This document shows, one piece after another, positions 25,786 through 35,232 of a DNA stretch of 63,605 nt. Every line of letters starts with the position of its first letter. Within the stretch, counting starts at the first letter, position 1. The translations under genes and the position numbers were made by a program. Source of the DNA: Desulfobacterales bacterium (GTDB taxonomy: Bacteria; Desulfobacterota; Desulfobacteria; Desulfobacterales; CAFBRK01); contig JAIPEL010000011.1 of assembly GCA_021737185.1 (NCBI GenBank), forward strand, positions 1 to 63,605, read 5' to 3'. The notes under the pieces were generated by a model that worked only from the letters and a program-made list of their open reading frames with translations, did not search any database and was not told where the DNA came from.

Positions 25786-26681
25786 CCTCGACAACATCAG
25801 CGTTTCGCTCCGGTTTCATTGCCATTGTCGGCGCACCCAACGTCGGAAAATCGACCCTGTTGAACCGGCTGCTGGCAGAAAAAATCTCCATTACATCTAG
25901 GAAGCCGCAGACCACCCGGAACCGGATTCTCGGGGTCGTTCACCGGGAGCGATCCCAGATGATTTTCGTCGACACGCCGGGCATCCATCGGTCCGGTTCT
26001 CAACTCAATGTCCGCATCGTCGATGCGGCCCTGGCCGCCATCGGGGACGCCGATTTACTCCTGATGATCGCCGACGCCTGGTCTCCCGACCCGGATTCGG
26101 AAAATCTTTTGATCGAAAACCTCCGCGGACAGAACAGAACCGTGATCCTGGCCCTGAACAAAATCGATCGAATCGACAAGCCAAGCCTGTTGTCTCAGAT
26201 CGACCGGTGGAGTCGTCGCTTCTCCTTCGAGGCGATCGTGCCGATTTCGGCGCGCATGGGCACCCAGGTCGATGTATTATTGTCCGCCATGGAAAAGGTG
26301 CTCCCTCCTGGACCGCCCCTGTTTCCCGAAGATGCCGTCACGGATGCGCCGATGCGTTTCCTCGCCGCAGAGATCGTCAGGGAAAAAGTGTTCCGCTACA
26401 CCGGCGATGAAATTCCCTATGCAACGGCCGTCACCGTGGATGAGTTCAACGCGGTGAACGACCGTGCACCAGTGCGGATTTCAGCGACCATCCACGTGGA
26501 GCGAGATTCGCAAAAAGGGATTGTCATCGGAAAAAAGGGGGGCAAGCTGCGCCAAATCGGCGCCGCCGCCAGGGAAGATTTAGAAAAAATGATGGAAAAA
26601 CAAGTCGTTCTGAATCTGTTCGTCAGGGTTCAGAAAAACTGGAGTCGGGATGGCCGCGCCCTTCGAAAATTCGGCTATTGA
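25782..26681 (+). CDS. era: GTPase Era
   Basis: 299 residues; binds 16S rRNA 3' end during 30S maturation. GTPase domain with G1 GAPNVGKST (18-26), G3 DTPGIH, G4 NKID; C-terminal KH domain with the GKKGGKLRQIG loop. GTG start inside the engB stop. Downstream gene (ATP-grasp) starts at or just after its stop. Confidence 0.96.
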   Translation: MTSTTSAFRSGFIAIVGAPNVGKSTLLNRLLAEKISITSRKPQTTRNRILGVVHRERSQMIFVDTPGIHRSGSQLNVRIVDAALAAIGDADLLLMIADAWSPDPDSENLLIENLRGQNRTVILALNKIDRIDKPSLLSQIDRWSRRFSFEAIVPISARMGTQVDVLLSAMEKVLPPGPPLFPEDAVTDAPMRFLAAEIVREKVFRYTGDEIPYATAVTVDEFNAVNDRAPVRISATIHVERDSQKGIVIGKKGGKLRQIGAAAREDLEKMMEKQVVLNLFVRVQKNWSRDGRALRKFGY

Positions 26682-26686
26682 TCGCG

Positions 26687-27502
26687 ATGGTCCTTTCCTA
26701 TCACCCCTGTTTTGTGGGAGATCAAAACCGCCTCTGCGCAGGACGGGCACCGAATGAAGAAGACGCGGCCGCCATGGCGGCCGCCGACGCGGTGATTCTT
26801 CCCCAAGGGTGCAGCCGTATCTTGTACCGCCTGGCCCGGCGCCTCTGCCCGCGGGTGTTTCCAAACTACGACGCACGGTTTGCCTATCCGGGGAAAACCG
26901 GCCAGGTCCGTCTGTTTCGGAAATTCAGTGCCCCCCATCCGGAAACCCGCCTCTATCCGGACACGGCCACCGTTGCGGCGTCGTGTTTGCCGCGTCCGCC
27001 CATGGCGGTTCCCTTTGTCTTTAAATTTGACTGGGGCGGCGAGGGCAAGGGCGTCTACCGGATTGAAGACCCAGACATGCTCCGTCGCCGGTTGATGCCC
27101 TCGATTTCCGAGCCGCCGTCGCCATGCCTGGTTCAGGAATATGTTCCCCACGGGCAAAAAACCCTTCGCGTCGTGGTGATCGGAACAACGACGCTTTCTT
27201 ATTGGAAGGTGGTTCAGAAACCGGGGCGCTTCGGCGCCAGCCTGGCTCGCGGGGCCGTGATCAATACGCTGACCGACCCGGATCTTCAAGCAGCCGGAAA
27301 AGAGGCCGTCAGGGATTTCTGCCAAAAGTCTGGTATTGACCTCGCCGGTTTTGACCTGATTTTTCCTGAAGATTCGACTCGCGCCCTGCCGCTGTTTCTG
27401 GAAATCAATTATTTTTTCGGCAGAAGAGGGCTGGGAGGATCGGAGCGCTTCTACGAAATGCTGAAAAAGGAAATCAGAGACTGGCTGGCCCGCAAGTGTT
27501 GA
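26687..27502 (+). CDS. ATP-grasp family protein of unknown substrate
   Basis: 271 residues. The C-terminal two thirds resemble ATP-grasp ligases of the RimK/glutathione synthetase kind: FVFKFDWGGEGKGV as the nucleotide-binding loop, QEYVPHG as the adenine-contacting segment, and LPLFLEINYFFGRRG with the metal-binding E and N near residue 245. The N-terminal part (1-75) has no recognisable domain but includes CFVGDQN and ADAVILPQG. A TTG at 26678 overlapping the era stop is an alternative start. Directly behind era, so a role in modifying a ribosomal or translation protein is possible, but this is only context. Confidence 0.72.
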   Translation: MVLSYHPCFVGDQNRLCAGRAPNEEDAAAMAAADAVILPQGCSRILYRLARRLCPRVFPNYDARFAYPGKTGQVRLFRKFSAPHPETRLYPDTATVAASCLPRPPMAVPFVFKFDWGGEGKGVYRIEDPDMLRRRLMPSISEPPSPCLVQEYVPHGQKTLRVVVIGTTTLSYWKVVQKPGRFGASLARGAVINTLTDPDLQAAGKEAVRDFCQKSGIDLAGFDLIFPEDSTRALPLFLEINYFFGRRGLGGSERFYEMLKKEIRDWLARKC

Positions 27503-27566
27503 ACGCATTTTCCGCCGGCGTCTTTCGTGAGCAACGCCGACGAAGGAAAGCAAAAGAAAGGAAATC

Positions 27567-27905
27567 ATGGCCAACCGAAGACGTCCGGACCTGCCGGGGC
27601 CATTTGCCGAAGACCTGGATGAAGCCGCAATCCGGCGGGAGCGTCAAAGGGCCCGGGAGCTTCGCCAAAGCCAGTGGTGGAAGCGAAAGCTGGCCAAGGG
27701 GGTGTGTTACTGGTGCGGCCGGCAGACGACCCCTTCGGCGCTGACCATGGATCACATCGTTCCGATCGCCAGAGGGGGGCGTTCGGTCAAAGGCAACGTC
27801 GTTCCGGCCTGCAAAGCCTGCAACAGCAAAAAAAAGCAGCTTCTTCCCATCGAGTGGGAGCAGTATCTGGCCTCGGTTCGCCTCGATCCCGAAGAAAACG
27901 GATAG
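27567..27905 (+). CDS. HNH endonuclease-type protein
   Basis: 112 residues. C-terminal HNH module: two CxxC pairs (CYWC and CKAC) around DHIVP and a G-N-V-V-P segment ending with NSKK, as in McrA-like small nucleases. The N-terminal 45 residues are charged and helical. Ribosome binding site AAAGGAAA. No restriction, phage or intein genes are nearby, so it is probably a housekeeping-type small nuclease or DNA-binding protein; function unknown. A GC-rich weak hairpin (27915-27947) follows. Confidence 0.8.
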   Translation: MANRRRPDLPGPFAEDLDEAAIRRERQRARELRQSQWWKRKLAKGVCYWCGRQTTPSALTMDHIVPIARGGRSVKGNVVPACKACNSKKKQLLPIEWEQYLASVRLDPEENG

Positions 27906-28012
27906 CGGCGGCAGCCGGCCGTCCTTCCGAAAAGAGGCAGCGGCCGGTTTCGGCTTGTAAAAGCCGGACAATTTGATTAGAAATCATATCAAAATCAGGC
28001 AAGGAGGAAACC

Positions 28013-29071
28013 GTGAAAAAAATATTCTTTTGGATGGCCTGTGCCGTGCTGACGGTCTTTGTTGCCGGCGCCGGTGCCGAGGAAATGAAGGTCGGCTTCG
28101 TCTACGTCTCTCCTGTAGGAGATGCCGGCTGGAGCTATGCCCACGATCAGGGGCGGCTTTCCGTAGAAGCCTTAGACGGGGTCTCCACCTCTTTTGTGGA
28201 GTCCGTGCCCGAGGGACCGGATTCGGAGCGGATCATCCGGAACATGGCCCGAAAGGGGTTCGATCTGATTTTCGCCACCAGCTACGGATACATGGATTCG
28301 ATGGCCAAAGTGGCCAAAGAATTTCCCGGCACGATTTTCATGCACTGTTCGGGGTTCAAGACCGCCCAGAACATGGGCAACTACTTCGGCCGGATGTATC
28401 AGGCAAGGTTCTTGGCGGGGATGACGGCGGGAGCCATGTCCCGGTCCAACACCCTGGGCTACGTTGCTGCGTTTCCGATCCCTGAAGTCATCCGGGGAAT
28501 CAACGCGTTTACCCTGGGCGCCCGGGCCGTCAATCCGGAGGCCACCGTCCGGGTGGTCTGGACCAAAACCTGGTACGATCCGGCCACCGAAAAAGAGGCT
28601 GCCAAGAGCCTTCTCGACGTCGGCGCAGACGTCATCGCCCAGCACCAGGATTCACCCAGCCCCCAGGAAGCCGCACAGGAACGAGGCGCCTACTCCGTCG
28701 GATACAACTCTGACATGTCCGCCTTTGCGCCGAAGGCGCACCTGACGGCATCGATCTGGAACTGGGGACCGTTCTATGTTCGAACGGTCGAACAAGTTCG
28801 CAGCGGGACCTGGGAAAGCGGTTCCTGGTGGCCCGGGTTAAAGGAAGGCCTCGTGGACCTGGCGCCCTTCGGGCCGATGGTCCCCGAAAACCTCAAGACA
28901 TTGGTCCTGGAGCGAAAATCGCGCATCGAGAACGGGCAGGCCCCGGTCTTTTCCGGACCCATCGCCGACCAGAAAGGAAACCTCCGGATCGCGGAAGGCG
29001 AAACCCCCTCAGACGAAGCGCTGCTGGGAATGACCTGGTTCGTCAAGGGCGTCATCGGATCCACCCAGTAA
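28013..29071 (+). CDS. BMP-family ABC substrate-binding protein (nucleoside type)
   Basis: 352 residues. Signal peptide 1-23 (MKKIFFWMAC, cut near GAGAEE) without a clear lipobox cysteine. The mature chain shows the BMP/PnrA/Med features: VGFVYVSPVGDAGWSYAHDQG near the N-terminus, IFATSYGYMD, and NYFGRMYQARFLAGMTAGAM. BMP proteins bind purine nucleosides or related compounds. GTG start with AAGGAGG 6 nt upstream. First gene of an operon with two permeases, a phosphoribosyltransferase and a double ATPase. Confidence 0.92.
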   Translation: MKKIFFWMACAVLTVFVAGAGAEEMKVGFVYVSPVGDAGWSYAHDQGRLSVEALDGVSTSFVESVPEGPDSERIIRNMARKGFDLIFATSYGYMDSMAKVAKEFPGTIFMHCSGFKTAQNMGNYFGRMYQARFLAGMTAGAMSRSNTLGYVAAFPIPEVIRGINAFTLGARAVNPEATVRVVWTKTWYDPATEKEAAKSLLDVGADVIAQHQDSPSPQEAAQERGAYSVGYNSDMSAFAPKAHLTASIWNWGPFYVRTVEQVRSGTWESGSWWPGLKEGLVDLAPFGPMVPENLKTLVLERKSRIENGQAPVFSGPIADQKGNLRIAEGETPSDEALLGMTWFVKGVIGSTQ

Positions 29072-29152
29072 ACGCCGTCGAGACATCGCTGAATCCTCCC
29101 ACCCGCCGGCCCGGGTTTTTGGGAAACACCTTTCCGGGGCGGTCGCTTCGAC

Positions 29153-30226
29153 ATGATCGAGATGCGGTATCCAACAGTCAGCAGACGCACGGCGCCCCTG
29201 GGTTGGGGCTCCATGATGGTTGTCGCAGGGGCCATTGCCCTGTCGCTGGCGGCGGGCGCGGCCATGCTGGCAGCCCATGGAAAGGCGCCCCTGACCGGCA
29301 TCTGGCTGCTCTTTTACGGAGGATTCGGATCGGGGTGGGCTTTGGAAGACTCCCTTCTCAAGGCCATCCCCATCTTTCTTTGCTCCTTGGGAGTCGGCCT
29401 TGCCTTCCGGCTCCAGGTCTGGAACATCGGCGCCGAAGGACAGTTTGCGTTGGGCGCGGTGGGCGCCGCATGGCCAGCCCTGACATTTCCTCAGCTTCCT
29501 GCAATTTTGCTGATTCCCGCCATGATGGCAGCCGCGATGATCGCAGGCGGACTCTGGGGGATGATCCCAGGGCTTTTGAAAACCCGGCTCCAGGTCAATG
29601 AGATCATCATCACCTTGATGCTCAACTACATCGGAATCCTGCTTCTGGACTACCTGTGCTACGGCCCCTGGAAAGACCCGGTCAGCTTCGGCTTTCCCAT
29701 GTCCCCGACATTTTCACCCCACGCGGTGGTGGGGACCATCGGAAGCAGCCGGATCCACTGGGGCCTTTTTTTCTGCATCGGCTTCGGTGTGGCGATGTGG
29801 ATTTTTCTCCGATTCACCCGTCTCGGATACGAACTGCGGGCCAGTGGAGAAAACCCCCTGGCCGCGCACTACGCCGGGCTCCCCTATCGGCGACTCGTTG
29901 TGATGGTCATGGTCGTGGGCGGCGGCCTGGCCGGATGTGCGGGTTTCCTGGAAGCCTCTGCGAATATCAACCGACTGCAGCCGAGCATCATGGTCGGCTA
30001 TGGATATACGGCGATCATCGTCGCCTGGCTTGCTCGATTGAATCCGCTTCAGATCGCCGTTGCCGCCTATCTGCTCGCCGGCCTGCGGGTTGGGGTGGAG
30101 AACCTGCAGCTCGACCTGCAGGTGCCAGCGGCCTTCGGGGGCATCGTCGAGGGGTTGATTCTGCTCTCGGTGTTGGCCGGCGGGTTCTTCAACCATTATC
30201 GCCTGCGTTTCAGGAGCCGGTCATGA
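29153..30226 (+). CDS. ABC transporter permease (nucleoside type, subunit 1)
   Basis: 357 residues, about nine to ten membrane helices. Branched-chain/ribose-type permease family (BPD_transp_2) with the conserved LQVWNIGAEGQF segment and VNEIIITLMLNYIG, typical of BmpB/YufP-like nucleoside permeases. An alternative ATG lies 9 nt inside. Overlaps the second permease by 4 bp. Confidence 0.92.
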   Translation: MIEMRYPTVSRRTAPLGWGSMMVVAGAIALSLAAGAAMLAAHGKAPLTGIWLLFYGGFGSGWALEDSLLKAIPIFLCSLGVGLAFRLQVWNIGAEGQFALGAVGAAWPALTFPQLPAILLIPAMMAAAMIAGGLWGMIPGLLKTRLQVNEIIITLMLNYIGILLLDYLCYGPWKDPVSFGFPMSPTFSPHAVVGTIGSSRIHWGLFFCIGFGVAMWIFLRFTRLGYELRASGENPLAAHYAGLPYRRLVVMVMVVGGGLAGCAGFLEASANINRLQPSIMVGYGYTAIIVAWLARLNPLQIAVAAYLLAGLRVGVENLQLDLQVPAAFGGIVEGLILLSVLAGGFFNHYRLRFRSRS

Positions 30227-31143
30227 CCGCCGACTTTTTCCTTTCCCTTTTGGCCGCCACGGTCCAGTCCGGAACGCCGATCCTCTTCGCCACCCTCGGG
30301 GAGATCATCACCGAGCGCTCCGGGGTTCTCAATCTCGGCGTAGAGGGCATCATGATGATCGGCGCATTGGCCGGCTTTCTTGTTGCCCGAGAAACCGGCC
30401 AGCCGGCAACGGGCTTTTTCATCGGCGGGGTTTGCGGAGCGCTTCTGGCCTCGATTCACGGTGGGATATGCCTTGGGCTTCAGGGAAACCAGGTCGTGTC
30501 CGGACTTGCCCTGACCATCCTAGGGTTCTCCCTTGCCGAATATCTCGGCACCCCGTTTATCGGGCAGACCGCCCCCGGATTTTTCGCCGTCCCGGTTCCG
30601 CTTCTTTCCCGGATTCCGTGGGTCGGACCGGTTTTTTTCCGTCAGGATTTGCTCGTGTATCTGTCTTATCTTCTTCCGCCGATACTCTGGTGGCTTCTAT
30701 CCCACACTTCCTGGGGACTTTCTCTTAGAGCGGTCGGGGAAAATCCGGACGCCGCCAAAGCCGCCGGACTGAGCGTTGCCGGATACCGCTGGGCCGGAAT
30801 CGGCCTCGGCGGGTTTTTTGTCGGTCTCGGCGGTGCCTACCTGTCGCTGGCCTACACCCACCTTTGGACGAACAATCTTTCCGCCGGAAGGGGGTGGATT
30901 GCGGTGGCGCTGGTGATCTTTGCTTTCTGGCGGCCGATGAGGGCCGTGGCCGGGGCCTACCTGTTCGGCGGGGTGATGGCCTTTCAATTGAGGCTTCAGG
31001 CCATGGGCACGAATCTTCCCTCCTCGCTGCTGCTGATGCTCCCTTATGTGCTGACCGTACTCGTACTGGTGCTGTCCATGAGAGGAAAAAAGAGGGGCGA
31101 GGCACCGGCGGCGCTGGGAATCAATTTCGAACCGCTTGATTGA
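30223..31143 (+). CDS. ABC transporter permease (nucleoside type, subunit 2)
   Basis: 306 residues, about eight membrane helices. Shows GVLNLGVEGIMMIGAL and the NPDAAKAAGL loop of YufQ-like permeases. The true start is the ATG at 30223 after CAGGAG, overlapping the previous stop (ATGA); a much longer open frame upstream is the shifted reading of the first permease. It pairs with the first permease as a heterodimer. Confidence 0.93.
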   Translation: MTADFFLSLLAATVQSGTPILFATLGEIITERSGVLNLGVEGIMMIGALAGFLVARETGQPATGFFIGGVCGALLASIHGGICLGLQGNQVVSGLALTILGFSLAEYLGTPFIGQTAPGFFAVPVPLLSRIPWVGPVFFRQDLLVYLSYLLPPILWWLLSHTSWGLSLRAVGENPDAAKAAGLSVAGYRWAGIGLGGFFVGLGGAYLSLAYTHLWTNNLSAGRGWIAVALVIFAFWRPMRAVAGAYLFGGVMAFQLRLQAMGTNLPSSLLLMLPYVLTVLVLVLSMRGKKRGEAPAALGINFEPLD

Positions 31144-31219
31144 AATAGGGGTTGCGCCGTTTTCGACCGGTGGCGACGCCGGACAACGATAAACATGCCA
31201 TTTCCGAATGGGAGGACAG

Positions 31220-31717
31220 ATGGGGAACAGCCATGAGCGGTACACGAAGCACTTTCCGGTCTCCTGGGAACAGCTCCACCGGGATTCGCGGGCCCTGGCC
31301 TGGCGGCTGCTGGAATTCGATTACTTCCGGGGCATCATCGCCATCACCCGGGGCGGGCTTGTGCCGGCGGCCATCATTGCAAGGGAGCTCGACGTTCGAC
31401 TGGTCGATACGGTCTGTGTGTCGAGCTACGAATGGCAGGACCAGGCAGAAGAGATCGAGATCCTCAAGTCGGTGGAGGGCGACGGAGAGGGCTGGCTGAT
31501 CATCGACGATCTTGTCGACACCGGCAAAACGGCCGAAGCGGTCCGCAAAATGCTCCCCAGGGGGCATTTTGCCACGGTATACGCCAAGCCGGCCGGGCGT
31601 CCCCTGGTCGACAGCTTCATCACCGAGGTGAGCCAGGACACCTGGATCCTGTTTCCCTGGGACTCAGAATCACAATTTGTGAACCCGATCGTCGGCACCC
31701 GTCATCCGAAGCCATGA
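31220..31717 (+). CDS. gpt: Xanthine/guanine phosphoribosyltransferase (Gpt-like)
   Basis: 165 residues. Converts xanthine or guanine plus PRPP to the nucleotide. The PRPP-binding motif [14 protein letters not shown] lies at about 92-105 and the N-terminal [11 protein letters not shown] plus [11 protein letters not shown] match E. coli Gpt. The start at 31220 follows GGGAGGACAG directly. It sits between the second permease and the ATPase genes and overlaps the ATPase start by 4 bp, so uptake and salvage are encoded in one unit. This position suggests that the transporter brings in purine bases or nucleosides. Confidence 0.92.
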   Translation: MGNSHERYTKHFPVSWEQLHRDSRALAWRLLEFDYFRGIIAITRGGLVPAAIIARELDVRLVDTVCVSSYEWQDQAEEIEILKSVEGDGEGWLIIDDLVDTGKTAEAVRKMLPRGHFATVYAKPAGRPLVDSFITEVSQDTWILFPWDSESQFVNPIVGTRHPKP

Positions 31718-33207
31718 ACTCGCCGCCTGAAGCGATCATCCGCCTGGAAGGAATCTCCAAGTCTTTCGGGTCGATCTTCGCCAACCGAGACATCACCCTC
31801 GACATTCGGCCCGGCCGGATCAAGGCGCTGCTGGGTGAAAACGGGGCGGGGAAAAGCACCTTGATGAGCATTCTTTCCGGGCGCCTCAGACCCGACGAGG
31901 GCCGCATTCGGATCGACGGCGTGCCGTTTGCCGCTCTTTCGACCCGCCAGTCCATCGATGCGGGGATCGGCATGGTCCATCAGAATTTCATGCTGGTCGA
32001 AGCGATGACCGTCGCGGAGAACATCTATCTCGGACTCCGGCATCGACGCGTTCTTTCCCGCGCGCAGATGGCCGAACGGGTTCGGTCCTTGGCCGAGCAG
32101 TATGGACTTTATGTCGACCCGGAGGCGCGGATCGACTCTTTGTCCATGGGAGAACGACAACGGGTGGAAATCCTCAAGCTGCTGATCCGGGAGAGCCGTG
32201 TCCTGATTTTCGACGAGCCTACCGCGGTACTGACCCCCCAGGAAATTGATCAGCTGGTTTCAGCCATGCGGCAAATGGCCGCCCAGGGAAAAGCCATCGT
32301 TTTTATCAGCCATAAGCTGGGCGAGGTGATGACCATTGCCGATGAAATCGCCATTCTCCGGAAGGGTGCCGTGGTCGCCGAAATGCCTGCCGCCGCCGTC
32401 CAATCCACGGCTGCGCTGGCCCGCCGCATGGTCGGGCGGGAGGTGTTGCTGCGGGTGGAGAAACCGGCCGTGGAGCCCAAACAGGTGGTCTTGCGCATCG
32501 AAACGCTCAGCGACGAGGTTCTCGATCGAATCTCGTTTTCCCTCAGGCAAGGGGAAATTCTTTCTTTGGTGGGGGTCGCCGGAAACGGCCAGAAAAGACT
32601 CGTGGAGATCGTCTGCGGGCTTCGCGCTCCGGGCGCCGGCAAAGTGACACTTCTGGGCAGAGACTGGGGGGCCTTTTTTGCAGCGCGGCGATGGGAGGGG
32701 GCTTTAAGCTATATTCCTGAAGACCGCCAGCGACTGGCGACCTGCGCCAATCTCGATTTGACGGACAATTTTCTACTGACCACCCGGGAGGGATTCTGCC
32801 GGGGCCCCTGGCTCGATCGAACAGAAGCCGCTGCCAAGGCCGCCGAACTGGTTCGGCAATTCCGGGTTCATCCTTCTGATCCGGACACCCGCGCCCGCCA
32901 GCTTTCCGGAGGCAATCTTCAAAAACTGGTGCTTGCCCGGGAATTTTTCCGCCGGCCGCGGCTGATCGTCGCCGAGCAGCCGACCCAAGGGCTCGACATC
33001 GGCGCCACCGAAGAAGTCTGGTCCATTCTTCTCAAAGCCAGGGAGCGTGCCGGCATTTTGTTGGTCACCGGTGATGTTCAGGAGGCAGTCACGCTGTCGG
33101 ACCGGATCGCCGTCATATACGGAGGACGAATCGTGGATCTGTTTTCCGCCGAAGACGAGTCGCATCTCAGCCGCATCGGCGCACTTATGGCCGGGATAAG
33201 CGGCTGA
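31714..33207 (+). CDS. ABC transporter ATP-binding protein, double NBD (nucleoside type)
   Basis: 497 residues with two nucleotide-binding domains. The first has Walker [10 protein letters not shown] (near 41-49), signature LSMGERQRV and DEPTAVL. The second has the degenerate [10 protein letters not shown] in place of Walker A and signature LSGGNLQK with EQPTQGLD, the usual asymmetry of RbsA/YufO-like ATPases. The start is the ATG at 31714 inside the gpt stop. It completes the BMP transporter (binding protein, two permeases, one double ATPase). Confidence 0.94.
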   Translation: MNSPPEAIIRLEGISKSFGSIFANRDITLDIRPGRIKALLGENGAGKSTLMSILSGRLRPDEGRIRIDGVPFAALSTRQSIDAGIGMVHQNFMLVEAMTVAENIYLGLRHRRVLSRAQMAERVRSLAEQYGLYVDPEARIDSLSMGERQRVEILKLLIRESRVLIFDEPTAVLTPQEIDQLVSAMRQMAAQGKAIVFISHKLGEVMTIADEIAILRKGAVVAEMPAAAVQSTAALARRMVGREVLLRVEKPAVEPKQVVLRIETLSDEVLDRISFSLRQGEILSLVGVAGNGQKRLVEIVCGLRAPGAGKVTLLGRDWGAFFAARRWEGALSYIPEDRQRLATCANLDLTDNFLLTTREGFCRGPWLDRTEAAAKAAELVRQFRVHPSDPDTRARQLSGGNLQKLVLAREFFRRPRLIVAEQPTQGLDIGATEEVWSILLKARERAGILLVTGDVQEAVTLSDRIAVIYGGRIVDLFSAEDESHLSRIGALMAGISG

Positions 33208-33394
33208 GTCTCGATACTCCCGGAATACCGATTGACATTTACCGAAAATTATGATCCACAGTATGTTTCTGTCTGCCAAATGAGCTTTGTATTGTTGCCT
33301 CATCTGCGGTGAACCTGTTCGCCGCCGGGTGCTGTTGCGGACGCCTGCGGCGGTGCTGCACTGCGCCCGCCATACATTGAAAGGAAGGTGACCC

Positions 33395-33838
33395 TTGACC
33401 GGTTTCGAGGCAATCGCCCATCACAACGGCTGGATGATGGCCGCTCTTGGCGCCGTCATCGTTTTCACCGGCCTGGCGGTGCTCTCATTTGTCATTTCCC
33501 AGCTGCCGAAACTCTTTTCTTTTTTCGAAAAGAAAGGGGCCGGAGAATCCTCTGCGCCTGTGGTGGAAAAAGAGAAAGCGGCTCCGGAAAAAACGGCGGT
33601 ACCCGCCCCTCCCTTGGAGAGCACCGATCCGAAAGATATCGCCAAGCAAATTGAACCCCTTGTCTCAACACTGCAGGAGCCTTTCCAATTGAGCGACCTG
33701 TACCGCCTCTGCCGGGAAAACGATCTTCCCCACCCGCACCTGAGTCTTTCGTGGCTGCAGCGAGAGGGATTTTTGCAGCCCCAGGGCGATGGCGCGTTTA
33801 CCTGGAAATCTATAGGCCCAACCGCACAGGAAGGTTGA
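33395..33838 (+). CDS. OadG-like gamma subunit of a Na+ pump decarboxylase, with C-terminal domain
   Basis: 147 residues. One N-terminal membrane helix (about 15-37) followed by a Lys/Glu/Pro/Ala-rich linker (40-80), as in OadG/MmdG gamma subunits. The C-terminal 60 residues (about 86-140, PFQLSDLYRLCRENDLPHPH, then WLQREGFLQPQGDGAF) look like a small winged-helix fold, which standard gamma subunits do not have. TTG start with GGAAGG upstream. Three bp before oadB. The carboxyltransferase alpha chain is not nearby. Confidence 0.7.
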   Translation: MTGFEAIAHHNGWMMAALGAVIVFTGLAVLSFVISQLPKLFSFFEKKGAGESSAPVVEKEKAAPEKTAVPAPPLESTDPKDIAKQIEPLVSTLQEPFQLSDLYRLCRENDLPHPHLSLSWLQREGFLQPQGDGAFTWKSIGPTAQEG

Positions 33839-33841
33839 TCG

Positions 33842-34969
33842 ATGGACTTATTTCTCTCTTTTCTCAACAATACCGGATATTTTCTGGCTGATTACCGCCA
33901 TCTGATCATGCTGGCCGTGGGGATGCTTTTTATCTATCTCGGGACGGCAAAACATTACGAGCCGCTCTTGCTGATTCCCATCGGGTTTGGCATCATCATC
34001 GGCAACATCCCGTTTTTCGCCGGATTCGGCATCGGCATCTATGAGCCCAACAGCGTACTTCACTACCTGTACTTCGGCGTCACTAGCGGGTTATACCCGT
34101 CCATCGTGTTTCTCGGTTTAGGGGCGATGACCGATTTTTCCTCCCTTCTCGCCTATCCGAGGCTGATGCTCTTGGGGGCCGCCGCCCAGATGGGAATTTT
34201 CACCACCCTGCTCGGCGCGCTGTTTCTCGGGTTTCTTCCGAAGGAGGCGGCCTCCATCGCCATCATCGGGGGGGCCGATGGCCCCACGTCCATCTTTTTG
34301 ACCGCAAAGCTTGCTCCGCACCTGATCGGACCCATCGCCATCGCGGCCTATTCCTACATGGCGCTGATTCCCGTGATTCAGCCCCCGATCATGCGCTTGC
34401 TGACCACCCAGAAAGAGCGGCGCATTCACATGTACGAACCCCGGACGGTCTCCCGAAAGGAGCTGCTGTTCTTCCCGATCATCGGTGTGCTGGTCTGCTG
34501 CATGTTGGCACCGACCGCCATTCCCCTTCTCGGGCCCTTCTTTTTCGGCAACTTCATGAAAGAGTGCGGCGTGGTGGACCGGCTGGCCGGCACTGCACGA
34601 AGCGCCATTATCGATACGGCCACGATCTTTCTCGGTCTGACCGTAGGGGCCAGTACACAAGCCGACGTTTTTTTGGTGCCCCGCTCCATCGGCATCTTCG
34701 CGCTCGGTGCGGTCGCCTTTTCGATTGCCACGGCATCAGGGGTCATCTTCGCCAAGGTCATGAATCTTTTCATGAAGCAAAAAATAAACCCGTTGCTGGG
34801 CGCCGCAGGGGTTTCGGCCGTCCCCGGATCGGCCCGGGAAGTCCATATCCAGGGGCAGAAAGCCGATCCGAGCAATTATCTATTGATGACAGCCATGGCC
34901 TGCAATTCCTCCGGCGTCATCGGGTCGGCGACCTGCGCCGGTATCCTCTGGAGTTTCATGCTCGGCTGA
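33842..34969 (+). CDS. oadB: Na+-translocating decarboxylase beta subunit (OadB/MmdB/GcdB type)
   Basis: 375 residues, about nine to eleven membrane helices. The membrane part of biotin-dependent decarboxylases couples release of CO2 from biotin to Na+ export. Residues essential in Klebsiella OadB are all present at a constant offset of 57: D146 (D203) in GGADGPTS, N316 (N373), G320 (G377), S325 (S382) and R332 (R389). Partner alpha and biotin carrier proteins must be encoded elsewhere; whether the substrate is oxaloacetate, methylmalonyl-CoA or glutaconyl-CoA cannot be told. Followed by a strong terminator. Confidence 0.93.
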   Translation: MDLFLSFLNNTGYFLADYRHLIMLAVGMLFIYLGTAKHYEPLLLIPIGFGIIIGNIPFFAGFGIGIYEPNSVLHYLYFGVTSGLYPSIVFLGLGAMTDFSSLLAYPRLMLLGAAAQMGIFTTLLGALFLGFLPKEAASIAIIGGADGPTSIFLTAKLAPHLIGPIAIAAYSYMALIPVIQPPIMRLLTTQKERRIHMYEPRTVSRKELLFFPIIGVLVCCMLAPTAIPLLGPFFFGNFMKECGVVDRLAGTARSAIIDTATIFLGLTVGASTQADVFLVPRSIGIFALGAVAFSIATASGVIFAKVMNLFMKQKINPLLGAAGVSAVPGSAREVHIQGQKADPSNYLLMTAMACNSSGVIGSATCAGILWSFMLG

Positions 34970-35036
34970 TCGCATCGCGCCTGGGCTGTGATATGAATGT
35001 CGTGCAGCGGCAACAACAATTCTTCTGTTCTTTTGC

Positions 35037-35068
35037 AGCCCTGCCGGCTACGCCGGCAGGGCTTTTTT
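35037..35068 (+). terminator. Intrinsic terminator after oadB
   Basis: A perfect 12-bp stem (AGCCCTGCCGGC / GCCGGCAGGGCT) with a TAC loop, followed by TTTTTC. Textbook form. Confidence 0.9.
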
Positions 35069-35232
35069 CTTGCATTTTTCGGCCAATCCAATCAGGATAA
35101 TCGTAGACGTCCATTTGATCTTCTCGGGCAATTATAGGGATTGCCATATTTCCGTTCCGTTTGAAAGAACTTGATATGCACTGGCGCCCCGCGAACTCAA
35201 GACCATAGATCGGCTGTTTGACAATCCCTTGC

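Noticed and set aside
27567..27905. Homing endonuclease or restriction system for the HNH protein
   Set aside because: No intron, intein, methyltransferase or phage gene in the vicinity; nothing supports mobility.
33208..33394. Promoter for oadGB at TTGACA (33231)
   Set aside because: No -10 element at an acceptable distance; only a lone -35-like hexamer.
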